Of a DNA stretch of 64,000 nucleotides, positions 35,751-47,870 are shown piece by piece. The DNA is from Sipunculus nudus. Taxonomy: Eukaryota; Annelida; Sipuncula; Golfingiida; Sipunculidae. Position 1 is the stretch's first letter, and each line of letters opens with the position of its first letter. Location of the stretch: assembly GCA_026874595.1 (NCBI GenBank), contig CM049311.1, forward strand, positions 58,905,953 to 58,969,952. The letters run 5' to 3'. A model generated the notes under the pieces. The model saw only the letters and a program-made list of their open reading frames with translations, ran no database searches and had not been told where the DNA came from. The translations under genes and the position numbers were made by a program.

Positions 35751-36047
35751 TCTGTCTGTACCTGGATTAGAACCATGTTCACTCCTGAAGTGAGCATACA
35801 TGCTATACATGTTCTCCAATGTGTTTTGTTTGACTTACAATGTTATTCACTTAATTCTCTTAAATGTTAACTTTGGCCTTGATTTTTCTCAATCCATCAT
35901 GCATTGACCTTGGAAAGCTGCTGAGAATGTTAGACTTAAGATAAAAATAGAACAGTTAGTGTCATATCTTTAACTCTTCAGTATATTGATGGGTTAAGTA
36001 TTATTCAGAAACTAACAATTGAGTTGTTTAAATATGAAAGTTATTAA

Positions 36048-36387
36048 GCAAAAAAATTTGGTTTCTGATGCACTGGGTATATTAATATTGACTCCATAAC
36101 ATTAAAAAAAATACCATATAGATTTCCAGTAGAAATTTTACCAGTTTTGAGCTCCAGCTGCTCAGACATTTCTTTCAAGAAAATAAAATGATTTATAATT
36201 ATGATGAAATTTACTTTTGTTATGTAGTGCTTTTTACCTGTTTAGCAAAACAGTTCTGTCATGACCATGTTCTTTTCTGACCATATGACTTTAATTGAAA
36301 ATTTATAATAAAAAGAAGGGTAAGAAAATTCACCTGCCTTCACTGATTTCTGGAAAAAAGCACCTGAGGACCCAACCTGTTTTGGCC
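36048..36387 (-). mobile_element. Harbinger-type MITE, copy M4, diverged (340 bp)
   Basis: Inverted relative to M2. The right end (AGCACCTGAGGACCCAACC...TTTTGGCC) corresponds to the M2 left end, and the left end (GCAAAAAAATTTGGTTTC) to the M2 right end. The interior retains AAGTGC/GTAGTGCTTTTTACCTG and GACCATATGAC in reverse. TAA precedes the left end. The oldest of the five copies by divergence. Confidence 0.7.
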
Positions 36388-36543
36388 TCATCTCTGAGAC
36401 TTAATTATTTTCATGGTAAACTAGAATGTTATTTATGTTTGTAGGTGGTATGGAAGTGTAGTGTACTGTGCGCATGGTAATGTCTGTACTAAAATGCTGC
36501 ATTTTAATCAATACTTTAATTGGGTTATAAACTGGCAACCACA

Positions 36544-36752
36544 ATGGTGGATCCAGGATTTAGGAAAAAAGAGGGGTCCATCGCTTGAGGACTGATGACA
36601 AAACTTAAGAAAAGGTCCCCAGGTCCTTAAAAGGGGGGGGGGGGGGGTCCAGGCCGCAAAAATTGGTCTTAAACCTTTAAAAAAAAGGGTTGCTGCAGCT
36701 GAAAAAGGGGGGGGGGGGGGCTTTCCCCGTTTTAAATCCGCATCTGCACCAG
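36544..36752. mobile_element. Short TIR element with two long G tracts
   Basis: Left TGGTGGATCCAGGATTTA and right TAAATCCGCATCTGCACCA are imperfect inverted repeats. Inside are G15 (36633-36647) and G14 (36707-36720), each followed by TCC or CTTTCC. Small elements with GATCC-type ends and G tracts are common in mollusc DNA, but I cannot assign a superfamily. Confidence 0.5.
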
Positions 36753-38849
36753 AACCTTATCTGATGGAAGCAACCACGCCCATACAGAGACCCCCTGTCT
36801 CTAAAACATTAACTGACAACCCTTACTTTGTGACTGTAACTGTTGCAGTGGGTAAGGTCAGGATGGGGGTTAGTCACAATCAAATAAAACTAATGGATGT
36901 GCAGAGTCATTAACAGATGTGATCATCTCGGGGAATGCAGTCCCTGGATTCTACAGCCCATTGCTGCATCAGCACAGAACAGAAGCTACAGATAATTCCA
37001 GACATGCAACCTGTCATCTCGCATGACTCACATTACACCACTGAGGATTCCATCACTCTGCCTTGGATTCCATAACTCTACAAGTGCTGGGGCTAATATC
37101 TTAGTGCTCCCTGGGTACTGTCCTCATGGGTGATGACTTATCACTGAGACTCCTCCAGCTCTGACTTACCCAAACCAGAGACACTGCCAGACAATGTCAT
37201 CATTTAAATTTTATCAGATACAAACTTGCAGTGAATTTTTCAGAACCTTTTACTCTGCTACAACATGCAATACTTAAGGGAGTAATTATATTACATAATG
37301 GTCATAATAATGATAATGCAGAAAGTGATTTATCATTTTAATATCCTCAAATCAATTTAACTACACAATATTTTCACTGAAATAATTATTCAACTGTTTG
37401 AACATTTAAGCTAAACCATTATTTTGTTTTTGGTTGTCAAAAGTCTGTTTTAAAGAATCTCTAAAACTGGTTTATCTATAAATTAAATTTTATGACCATG
37501 ATATCTTAATTTAAAAGCATTGCTTATAATTTTTTTCAGTATATCTCAAATTTTTTTTTAAAAATTAGCACCATGTTAGAAGGATGTACTGGTTACTTGT
37601 TGGATGGAGGTAAATAATGCTGACCATTGAGATACATACAGTCAGCTTATTAGTGAGGGAGCTGGTCACTGTAAACTTGTCCTACTTTACTCGCTAATTA
37701 CCAACATACTGCATATATGCAAGCTGCCTCTTGTTCTGTTCTGGTCCTGTCTTGTGTAGACAGTAGATCCTGGCACATGGGAGCAGCAGTTAATAAACAG
37801 GGGTATAGTACTCCTGTAGATGGACCACTCTGAGGTGTTTGAGTTTACTGACCAGCACCGTGTCATTATCGTTATTATTACAAGATGTTTACTGACAGAC
37901 ATGTACACACATAGCAGGGAGAATTCATTGGCATGGAGGATGATGATTCAGTGTTGTCTCCAGACCCTTTAGTATGAGTCCACTTATAATTAATCTACAT
38001 CTGATTTAAAGAGCTAGTGAAAATCAGGCTCACTCGTGCATTTGATAAATAAAGCTTAGTTTCCATAAGCCCATAAGCATACACGTGCATGAATGTGGTA
38101 AAAATAAATTCTATAGTAATATTACTAGAATATTTCCACATATGCCTAGCCAGTATAAACAGGAACATTCATTTTTTTAATCTTATAATAAGGTACTGAT
38201 TCTGACATCTCAGTGTTTCCTCATGTAAATGAATCACTGCTTATATGTGCAAAAAGTGCACCCTTAGCACAAATTCTACCTGTACTTCAGGAAACTGTGT
38301 AAGGTCCCAAGTCAAGGTCAGAGGAGCCACTTCTTTGAAAAGTATTTGGTCAAATACTATTATAATTTCAAAAAGAAACTCATACTCATATTATATGACT
38401 CCATAAAATTATCGTGATAAAAAACTTCAGCTGAGCCTCATAACCCATGGGTCCCTAGTATTTCATACCCTTGTCTTAATGAATGGAACCAATGTTATTA
38501 TTCTGTATAGATTGTTATGATTTATCAGAATATTACTACTATTTACGAGTAGTAAGTTTTTTTTGTCTTCCCCTGTTTGTTGCCATTAGCCTTATTTGTT
38601 TGGTTGTCACCATGGTAACCATCTCATTAGAGAGTACATAATGTTTTTTTGCCCATTGAAAGTGTGCCGAGATATTGTGCCTTGTGTGTGGGTATGGCTT
38701 AATGGCAGAATTCTTTTATTCATTGTGATTTATTTGTAACCTTTAGTCAGTAAATGGTGGAACCACCTGGTAAATGATGCTATAAATATCGTTCAAAAGC
38801 AATTACTTTTCCTATAATGACCAGAACTAACCAAGTACCAGGGATTTCT
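36753..38849. other. Non-coding stretch with a solo 3' end and an RFX-type site
   Basis: Contains a degenerate solo end of the A/B/C family at 38428-38460 (CAGCTGAGCCTCATAACCC then ATGGGTCCCTAG) and a consensus RFX X-box at 38606-38619 (GTCACCATGGTAAC). No exon recognised. Confidence 0.5.
38606..38619. promoter_or_regulatory. RFX X-box-like site
   Basis: GTCACCATGGTAAC fits the RFX consensus GTNRCC-AT-GGYAAC at every position. It does not lie in a repeat I recognise. Occupancy is unknown, and X-boxes matter mostly near promoters, none of which is identified here. Confidence 0.35.
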
Positions 38850-39060
38850 GTTGTTCTGTATAGAGGTATCTATGATATAAAATTATAAGTTACTTTAAGA
38901 TTATAGTTATATTTAATATTACTCTTTGGACATGGATGTGGAGTTTACTGATCCTGTTTTGTTGTTCTGTATAGAGATATCTATGTTCTAAGTTACTTTA
39001 AGATTAGTAGATATTAAATATTACTATTTGGACTTGGATGTGGAGTTTACTGATTCTTTT
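38850..39060. repeat. 111-bp tandem duplication
   Basis: TTGTTCTGTATAGAG begins near 38851 and 38962. Both units continue with TATCTATG, AAGTTACTTTAAGATTA and GGA(C/T)..GGATGTGGAGTTTACTGAT, with small deletions in unit 2. Confidence 0.9.
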
Positions 39061-41086
39061 AACTGACATTGGATGCAGTCTCCATGCTGTGATCATTAAT
39101 CGGTGAATAAGTTTCTGAATCTAGAAAGGATGTTACCCTGGTCATATTTTTCTTACAGAGTCTAAGGATATTATATTACAAAGGAAAGGTTAACTGCAAC
39201 AGAAAAGATACATATAAAACAGAATGTTAAATATATGAATGATATGAACCCTGTACCAGGGACAGGCAGCAGGTCTATGATACTGGTACATAAAAAATTA
39301 CAATTGAGAGAAGACATGAAAGAAGAGACAGAAAAAATACAATGATACAAAGCACTAATTAATGTAAATCATATAACAATTTTGATAAATATGTTATTAT
39401 TAAGTATAGCAGTATACAGCTTTATCATCAACTGATGAGATCAAGGTTAAAATTAAAACAAAGGCATGTGTCAATCAATTTTTTTCTGACATTTAGACAC
39501 ATGTCATAATTTGAGTGAGAGTAGTATTATCCATTGATTAAACCAGCAGAGGTTTGCATGATGACATGTGATGGAACACAGGTCTAAACTGACTAAATTA
39601 CTAACCAAGCTTCACACAGAAATATTGTGCCTGAGTTAGTGTTTCTGTGTCTCCATTTGATTTACCCAGTGATAGCTGTAATATTACTGTGTGTGTGCTA
39701 TTTTCCTGGGTCAAAGCCAGTACAGAAAAAGCAAGCATACATATGTCGTCCGGGTCTTATAAGGTGGATTTTATTAAGGATACATTAAAATAGCAAATGT
39801 TCAATATTAAAACAGCAATGAATGAAGTATGAAATGCTATTTTATTGAATTAGTGATCAGAGGCCTATTGGTAACTCTCATTAGATCACCAAAACATTGC
39901 TGAAAACTACCTCACTTCTGGTCTATGTTTAATTATTACATACTTAGTTTTATTTTCTTTTTTAAAAACTGTGTGGAGTAAATGCATTGATTCATATTCA
40001 TACATGCTAGTGTATTTGCTCCTACAGTTTCACATTCACATACTTTGTCTGTTTCATCATTGTTAATTTCATTCCATATGAGTTTTATCATTGTTAATTT
40101 CATTACATGTCAGTTTCATCCTGATACATTTCACAGCTAAACATGTTGTCACTTTTGGTGTATCTTTGCTCAGTATATAAGATATTTCAGGCTATCCTGA
40201 AGCATCTGCCATCAGCATGAGCTGGCTTAGTTACCCTGCTTCCCAGTAGGAGGCACTGTTTGTTTAATTAAACAGCTCTTCTTTTTCCTTGCAAGACACC
40301 CATTACATATAAGTTGGAGCTTGGACAGTTGAATGAATAAAATTGAAAGAAAAAAGGTTGCACTACACGCTCAGGAAGACTGAATTAATTTAGTTTTATC
40401 TTGAAGCTCTGTTTCATGGGAGACTTGCTTTACCAAATTAGTATATAAAGTTGTAATACAAAAGTAAATTACCATAACTTTTGTTTTCCCTGAAAAATAT
40501 CTGATGAGTGATAAGCAGGGGTAAGATTTTCAGGTTGGTCTGTATGCAGCAAATATAAGCTTAATCTAAACTATACAGAGAGGTTTATTCCTGTCATAAT
40601 GATGATCCTATCACTGTTAACTTCAAAAAGTGGTTGTTATGACTGATTATGTTTTTACTTGATTTCATTGTTATATAAAAAAATAATAGTATTGTCAGTA
40701 GTAGGAAAGGTAGTAAATATTAATATCATAATAATGCAGAAATTGCTTAGTGGTATGATGTATCAGGTACCAGTATATACCAATCCTGATTGGAGAAATG
40801 ATTCAGTTTATATGTCATTTAATACACCCCTACTTTATCTTTGTCCTCTAAGTCATGTGTGTGCTTTCATCCAAGGGGTACTGTCAATACAATACTGTCA
40901 ATCTGCTGTTGGTAAGTCCTGCCAATGGACCATTGTCATTAAGTCTGTTCTGGTATATTGATCACATATTATAGTTTTGTAACATTTGCAATAAACCAGG
41001 TTTGTCCTTATCATATTTGCACATTGTTCCTTTTGGAGAAGTATGCATCAAGATTTACTCTTGTATGCTGTCAGATTTATATATTC
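39061..41086. other. Non-coding stretch
   Basis: A short 31-bp repeat, (T)TCATTGTTAATTTCATT, occurs twice at about 40050-40125. Otherwise no exon or mobile element is recognised; the 100-codon frame at 40659-40961 starts at TTG and is isoleucine/valine-rich from AT composition. Confidence 0.5.
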
Positions 41087-41552
41087 AAGGCTTGACATTA
41101 ATGGTTAACTGCTTGCCTGAGGCAAGTAAAAGTTCCAGTAAATAGTGATAGGGCAACCAAAAGTCAACTCCTACTTGCCAGACTGGACAAGTTGGTCCAA
41201 CATAAACCTTCACCCTTAGGCCTGAATCAAAACTAATCTTAAGTTAGCCATTTTTCGATCTTTAATACAGAAATGATATCATATTGATAATAAGTCTCCA
41301 TCTTTAATTACTGGTATTTTTATCTGTTTAATTTCTAAAGAGAAATATAAGTAACAAACAAATATTTGAGCATGTCTGGTTTCAAACATGCATTAAAACA
41401 AGCAACAAATCATGTGGAACATACTTTGCGGAACACACTTTATGTTTGGGGCTGCAATTACTTATTTAAATAGGGCAAGTTAAAATTCATGTGGGGCTAG
41501 TCAAAGCTAAATCTTACTTGACAAGTATTTTCAAAGTTAATTTTGAGCCCTG
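41087..41552. mobile_element. MITE-like element with CTTGCC/GGCAAG motifs
   Basis: Imperfect inverted ends: left AAGGCTTGACATTAATGGTT and right AACTTAATTTTGAGCCCTG-like sequence (read at 41536-41552). Subterminal GCTTGCC, ACTTGCC, GGGCAAGT and ACTTGAC motifs repeat inside. The GAGCCCTG/ATTAA end type is familiar from many invertebrate repeats. A related fragment lies at about 10484-10545. Confidence 0.5.
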
Positions 41553-42359
41553 ATAGAATATGATATTAGGAGAAAAAAAGGGGTTTTGCTTAAACAAAAG
41601 ATCAAATGTAACTAGAAAGTTTATAAAGTAAAGATAAGGAAATAAAGTTTTCCTGCGACAAATATACTGCAGAATGTTTCACTTAATCTGATCTAGTCAC
41701 TGCCATTTCCAGTAGAGAGCCAAATCTCTCAGAGCCTCAGTCTGCGGTGTAATCATGTTTCCATTACCTGCGATGTGATCAAACGTCCATTGAAACTCTA
41801 GTATACTGCTTGATAGTAGCCAGGCAGACTGATACTGAGGCTGTTTCTGGGGGGTCCCTTAAAAAACAACATTCTGTGTCAGATGATTAAAAAAACTTCA
41901 GTTTAGTACATGTAATTGTCTTCTGACTGTGTTGCCTGCAGGTCTGGGTTTAGTCATGTATAACCATAAGATAAAAATGAAGTAAACATTTGTGTCAAGG
42001 TGAATCCATCAGTTGATTGTCCCTCCAGAATTCAGAAAAGTTGTGTTTCAGTATGATATTTGCCTGTCTGTGTACCATTCATCATATGGAAAGGGGGAAG
42101 ATACACATATGGTTGGTTCTCAGGCAAGGCTATTTCAAGGACTAATACTGTAATCATATCTGGCAGTTAGTAATAACCTGTGAATGAAATGGCAGTGTAG
42201 GCACTAAAATCTTATTGAAGAAATTAAAGATAGTATGTATTAACAGCATTGAATCATTAGTCTGTGCTGTCCCCTGTTGTTAACTGTGTAATCTTATTAT
42301 TGGTACAGAAGCCATTTGAAATTAATTTTCTGGTCCTCATTAATTTCTTAAACAGATGA

Positions 42360-42600
42360 TCCGAATGATATGATGTTATATATATGTGTGTGGTGAGATA
42401 TTCTGTGGTAAGATTATCATTGGTAAGGTAATCTTCAGTGAGGTAATTTGTAAGGAAAAATCCAGTTGTGTGATATAATCTTTGGGGAGATAACCTGTCT
42501 TAAAATTACCTGTAGTCAGATAACATATGGAGTAAGATATTTATCTTAGATGAGATAATCTCTGGTGAGATGATTTCAGGTGAGATAATTTTTGGTGACG
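42360..42600. repeat. Degenerate short tandem array, GGTGAGATAATCT type
   Basis: About 12-14 loose copies of a 16-20 bp motif (GGTAAGATTATCATT, GGTGAGATAATCTCT and relatives). It contains many GTAAG/GTGAG donor-like strings purely because of the repeat. Confidence 0.7.
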
Positions 42601-43430
42601 CCACCCTTCATGAGTTTTTAGAATAATGTTGGTATTCCAACTGAAGCCTGTTGTGTGATGGACATTAAAATATTCACATATTTTAAACAAATGAATATAA
42701 GTTTTCTGCCGCATTGCAGATACAATAGATACGTTATATCTGTGCACAGAAAGATGCTTGCTCTTTGTCATTGTCTCAGATAGTACAGTTATTTTTCATT
42801 TCATATTTTATCATTTATTATTTAAAGCCTCACAAATATCACTGCTTATTACATTCAGTATAACTACTATGTTATAATATTCACTGATCAGACATGTTTT
42901 TTCAGTCCACAATGGAGATGTGTCCATATTAGGGAGGTTACTAAACTCAAAATCTGCCTCTAATTCATTTTCACCTCAGGTGTCTGTAGTAGAGAGCTGA
43001 CTGTTATAGGGAAGTGTCTGTTATAGGGAGGTGGTCCTTTTTGATAGAGAGGTTCCCTTTTTGTTATGATCTGATTTCTGTAAAGTGTTGTACATACATG
43101 GCATGTCCCAATTATCAATTCTACACAAGCTTTATTAAAAAGGGTTAAATTAAATATTTTACAAGTATTTATTCAGTTACCAAGTTATAGCAGATTGATT
43201 TACAAAGAAGACCTTCATGGGTTGTGTTAATTAATTCTAAATTTCTTGAATTATTCAGAAAACAAATCATATTTTTCTTTCTTTCATTCATTATATTTCA
43301 TTATTTTTTCCTTCACTTACTATATACACCCTTGGTGGCACTTTTATTGTAAATGTATTTATTGTTTGTATACGCCTGGTACCTTAACTATTTTAAATGT
43401 CATAATTACTTAAATTGATACGTTAACTAT
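42601..43430. other. AT-rich non-coding stretch
   Basis: No feature recognised. Confidence 0.5.
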
Positions 43431-43580
43431 TACTTATATGTTTTTTTATTGTGAACTTGTAGGTAAGTGAAGTTGTTTCTTCAGCATTAACATGATGATA
43501 TGGATGATTGTGACTGAGACCAGGTAATTCATTTACTTAACAAGCTGAATGTCCCGTGTCAGGTAAGGTAATGAAATCTA
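43431..43580 (+). other. Recursive-splice-like module 2 (candidate RS exon 43463-43562)
   Basis: TTTTTTTATTGTGAACTTGTAG is followed directly by GTAAGTGAAG (AG/GT at 43462/43463). After 100 nt comes GTGTCAG/GTAAGG at 43562/43563, with an extra weaker donor (CCAG/GTAATT) at 43523. The shared strings with module 1 are TTGTAGGTAAGTGAAG, TGTGACT, TGAATGTCC and TCAGGTAAGGTA(A/G)TGAA, in the same order and with similar spacing. Most of the rest has diverged, so the splice-like strings are the best preserved parts. It lies inside the putative 24-kb intron between exon candidates 23279-23507 and 47871-48081. Function is inference. Confidence 0.4.
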
Positions 43581-43810
43581 TGGAGTCATTTTGCTTTCAC
43601 AATGTCAGCTGTTTCAGATTTGCTGTCATTTATCTTGGCTTGAAATGACAAATCTGGTACTTCCAGATTTATAAGCCAATGTAGTATGGTGGAGAGTTAA
43701 CAAATCTCCCAAACACTTGTGTTGAGATTATGAATGCAATTAACCTAACTCTTAGCATTTTGTGTTGTGTGAGTGCTCTTTTTTGTCTGAAAGAGAGCTG
43801 ATAATGAGAA

Positions 43811-43847
<37 letters not shown>

Positions 43848-45740
43848 ATGGTGGGGGAATGGTGGTGGTGACAGATAAACAATGAAAATGACACTGAGAG
43901 ATACAATACCTTTGCCATAGTCTGGAGTGCACTGAAACATTGAGATATTTAATTAAGAGTTTGAGAATCAGTATGTCTCTTAGCTGCTTCACTGAGGTGA
44001 TGAAATGCATGGATAATTTTTTTGTGGCCAATAGTCAAAATGCTCAAGGAAGAGTTTAAGGCAGTATTATTTTTCATGTAGATATAGTCAGTTTTTATCC
44101 CATATTTTTAAATAGGAATTTGTGATATTATTTGCTCATGATGGGGAAACATGAAGTATGATTTTTCTGTTGATATAATCTTGTGTTATGAATTTTGGGT
44201 TCACCTCAGGAGTTGAAGAAACAACAAAGTTATCCAAACATTAGCTGGTTCTTTTTATCTTTTTCTTGTTGTTGAATCCACAACTGTGATAAGATCATGG
44301 AGAGGAGCAGAGCGAATCAGAATAAAGAGTTTTGGAACGAGACAAATATTTTGCCAGACCAGTTTAAAAATCTATGTTGGAAAACACAAACTGATCCACT
44401 GGGACTGGCTTGGAGACTTATTCTTGGGTCACATATTGTTTCATCTTATCTCATAAAGCCACATTGACAATCTAAATTCTGCTATAGACTAAGGGACAAA
44501 ATATTAAAGAGTGACAGGACAAATTTATGTTTAACTTTATATAATTTATGGAGTTTTGCCAACTTGCTGGAAAATGAAAATGATGTTGTTTCCATATGGT
44601 GCAAATGAACACAACAAAGTCAGGTCCATTTTCTGTGATACCTTTGTGAGTGGACCATGGCACAAAAACCAACTAGCAACATTACCAAGGGCTTGGTGCT
44701 CAAACATTAAAAAAAAATGATCCCGGACAAAAAGGAACAGCAGTTCTATGGAAGGTTTATATTTTGTGTGTCCTCAGTGAAATAAACCAAATGTTTTTCA
44801 TGATAATCTTTTGTGTAGCAGATTTGATTAAATGAGCTTAATAATAATATGAAGGAAGCTTGTTTAGTTAAACAGCATGCACATTAAAAAATGATTGTTT
44901 CCTTACTTTGTTACCATTAATATCAAGGACAGTTCAACACTTAACAAGAGATGATCTGGGTAACTAGAGGTTAATAATGAGATTACCTGGGTAATTATGA
45001 GTAGTGTCATGTACAGACAGGGCAGGTAAAAAATCACAGCACAGGAAAAGTCAGGGTCAATCACGAGCTGTAAGGTTATCTTCATGAGTCTTGATACACT
45101 GCACAGGTTTCAGGGTCAATATACAAAAAAAAAATAAAGGTGAGCATTTTTTTCCAGGAGATGGTACATTTTCTGCTGACATCTAGTGGCAATTTGAGGT
45201 ACTATTTTCATATATCTGGGTTTTCAAAGCTCTCCTGGGTTGCACCATTTCCATGTTCTGTAATACTAGAAAACTTTTTGTTAATCAGTATATGGAGGGT
45301 ACATGCAGACTAATTTTATAACATGTTCACACATCACTTACATTGAAGTCAGGAATGATACTGGAGCTGTCCTCCTGTATTGTCACATTGTGTTGTACAG
45401 GTCTTGAGTCTGAGGCATATATATACTAGTATTTAGTATACAATTTGATCAGTAGTTGTTTACATTCAGCCAGATTCATTGCCCTTTTTGTGAAACATAA
45501 GATGGAAAGAAATATTTACTTTTTGCAAGTAAACAAAAAAAAACAGATTTGAAAATCACCAGTGGCAGACTTATTTTCTTAGCTGAAATAAAAGTAAAAT
45601 AAAATTATAAAAATAATTGAAGCTGTATTAATGAAGGGATATTTGTCAGAGAGAGAAAGAGAGAGAGACTATTGTCCAACATGTGCAAGAATTCTCAAGG
45701 TGTTTAGCTGATGAAGATTTGACTAGGGTGCAAACAGCAT
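43581..45740. other. Non-coding stretch with GA microsatellite
   Basis: (GA)n at 43810-43847 and a shorter GA tract at about 45649-45668. A 56-codon frame at 44297-44467 starts at ATG but has no recognised domain and no splice support. Confidence 0.5.
43810..43847. repeat. (GA)n microsatellite
   Basis: About 18 GA dinucleotides with one T interruption. Ser/Leu repeat peptides on the minus strand are artefacts. Confidence 0.95.
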
Positions 45741-47303
45741 TTTTAGCTCAGCTGACTGTAAGTCATCTTTCCGTTAACAAGGCACAAATCATAACCACTG
45801 GACCTGGAATCTTCTAACTTTACATCCAGAGAGGTCCATGAAAAATCTCCTTGGAAACCTGGAATTAGGTCTCTGTACCCCCCCCCCCCCTCCCCCCCAG
45901 AATAATGAAAACTATTATACAAAAGCTCAGTATCTGAACATCTAATGCATTGATCACCAAGATTCTTTGCATGGATATTGTTCATGGGGTGTTACATCAG
46001 TTTCTGCAGACTGGTGGGGCCATCTGTATTTTTTCGATTTTTTTACGTTTTTTCCTCTATTTTTTAGACCTCAAAAGATGCCGTCATCTGTTAACAGGTC
46101 ACAAATCCTAACCACTGGACCTGGAATCTTCTCATTTTACATCCAGAGAGGTCCATTAATAAATCTCCTTGGAAACCTGGAATTAGGTCGCTGTTACGAA
46201 TATTCTACAAGCTATGGGACTCCGAAAAACCCCCCAGAATAATGAAAAATTTGATACAAAAGCTCAAGTGTCTGAACAACTAATGCATTGATCACCATGA
46301 TTATTTGCATGGATATTGATCATGGGGTGTTACATCAGTTTTTGCAGACTGGTGGCGCAACCTTCATTTTTTTTATTTTTACAATTTTTTTTCTCCATTT
46401 CTGAGACCTTAAAAGATGCTGTCATTTGTTAATGGGGCACAAATCTTAATGACTGGACTTAGAATCTTCTGTCTCGACATGCAGGGAGACCCATGAAAAG
46501 TCTCCTTGGAAACCTGGAATAAGGTCTCTGTTACCCAAAACCTGTGAGCTATGGGGCTTCCAAGTACCCCCCCCCCACCAGAATAATAGAAAATTTGATA
46601 CAAAAGCTCAAGTATCTGATCAACTGATGCATTGATCACCATGATTCTTTGCATGGATATTGATCAAGGAGTGTTTCATCAGTTTCCGCAGACTGGTAGC
46701 ACCACCTGAATTTTTTCGATTTTTTACTATTTTTTTAAATCTATTTTTGAGACCTGAAAAGATGCGGTCATATATTAAAAGGGCACAAATGGTAATGACT
46801 AGACCTAGAATCTTCTTTCTTGAAATGCTGGGAGGCCCATGAAAAGTCTCCTTGGAAACCTGAAATTAGGTCTCTGTCACCCATATTGTCCGAGCTATGG
46901 TGCTCAGAAGGACCTCCCAGAATAATTGAAAATTTGATACCAAAGTAGGGCACAAATCATAAACCTTGGGGCCCAGAATCTTCTAACTTGACATCCTGAG
47001 AGTTCCTCAAAAGGTTTCCCACAGAAACCAAAAATTGGGTCACAGTGACCTATATTCTCAGAGTTTTGGGGTATTTTTGAGCACCCCAGAAATAATGCAA
47101 AATACACACAAATTGCCAGATTCCTCATGAAAGGCTGGCTGGATTGTCAGCAAATTTGTTGTGCTTATGGGTTTTGATGAACTTAAGCTAATATGCATGA
47201 ACAATGATGCCACCTATCTTAATTAGTTGTCTGTGCAAGGTCAACATGTCAACATCATCAACATGTCAGATAGCTGAGCGTCATGACCCATGGGTCACTT
47301 GTT
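45741..47303 (+). mobile_element. Hairpin-ended tandem-core element B
   Basis: Same family and orientation as element A. Begins TTTTAGCTCAGCTGACT GTA AGTCAT, but the rest of the hairpin arm and the GTCCGT-rich leader are deleted. Ends AGCTGAGCGTCATGACCC then ATGGGTCACTTGTT (47303), containing a perfect 14-bp palindrome TGACCCATGGGTCA at 47284-47297. Unit starts (G(G)(T)CACAAAT) fall near 45781, 46098, 46436, 46781 and 46948: steps of 317, 338, 345 and 167 bp, so the last is about half a unit. C runs at 45878-45898 and about 46567-46575 lie at the same unit position as the C15 in A. Confidence 0.85.
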
Positions 47304-47870
47304 TCTTCATCAGTTATGAACATAAAATTCTGCTGATGCTGAAAGGAGAATGTTGACACATTTCAGCAGGACCTCATCATGGCTCATTCATCATAAAACT
47401 GAGTCATTGTAAACATTTTGGAGTGATAATCACATTATCAGAAAATATGTGTTAACACACACAAAAATGAGGGATCTGTGTCTCCTGTCAGCATGAGAAA
47501 TCAAAACTGAGTTCAGAAACTGAAAGCATTTAGTAAAAAAAAACTTAATTTTAATCATTATGTTCTGATTAGGTCTGTTTTATGAGCTGTGTTCTCCAAC
47601 TGAAAGATTTTTAGACCATTTTGTTATCAAAAGAAAAGATGTTAATATCCCATGAAAAATGTTACAATTAAACAATAGCATTATGCCTTTCACAATTACT
47701 TTAATAAAGTAGAGCATTCAAAATTTTATATATTTTATAAGTTAAATGATAGACATTATAACAAATGTTATAAATGGTAGGCCTTGAGAGGGTCCTCAAA
47801 AAACTCATGAACAAATAATGACATTTTATATATTGGCATGTTTGAAGATGGGCATACCTGTTTACATCAG
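47304..47870. other. AT-rich stretch, putative intron end
   Basis: No element recognised. It ends in GGCATACCTGTTTACATCAG, the acceptor-like sequence of the exon candidate at 47871. Confidence 0.45.

Noticed and set aside
42105-42130. GGTTGGTTCTCAGGCA considered as a sixth Harbinger-type MITE copy
   Set aside because: Only a short internal match, with no GGCC end, no second arm and no target duplication.
42360-42600. Many GTAAG/GTGAG strings considered as a cluster of splice donors
   Set aside because: They arise from one short degenerate tandem repeat.
44297-44467. 56-codon ATG frame (MERSRANQNKEFWNE...)
   Set aside because: Codons look fairly natural, but there is no acceptor/donor pair in frame and no family resemblance; too weak to list as a gene.
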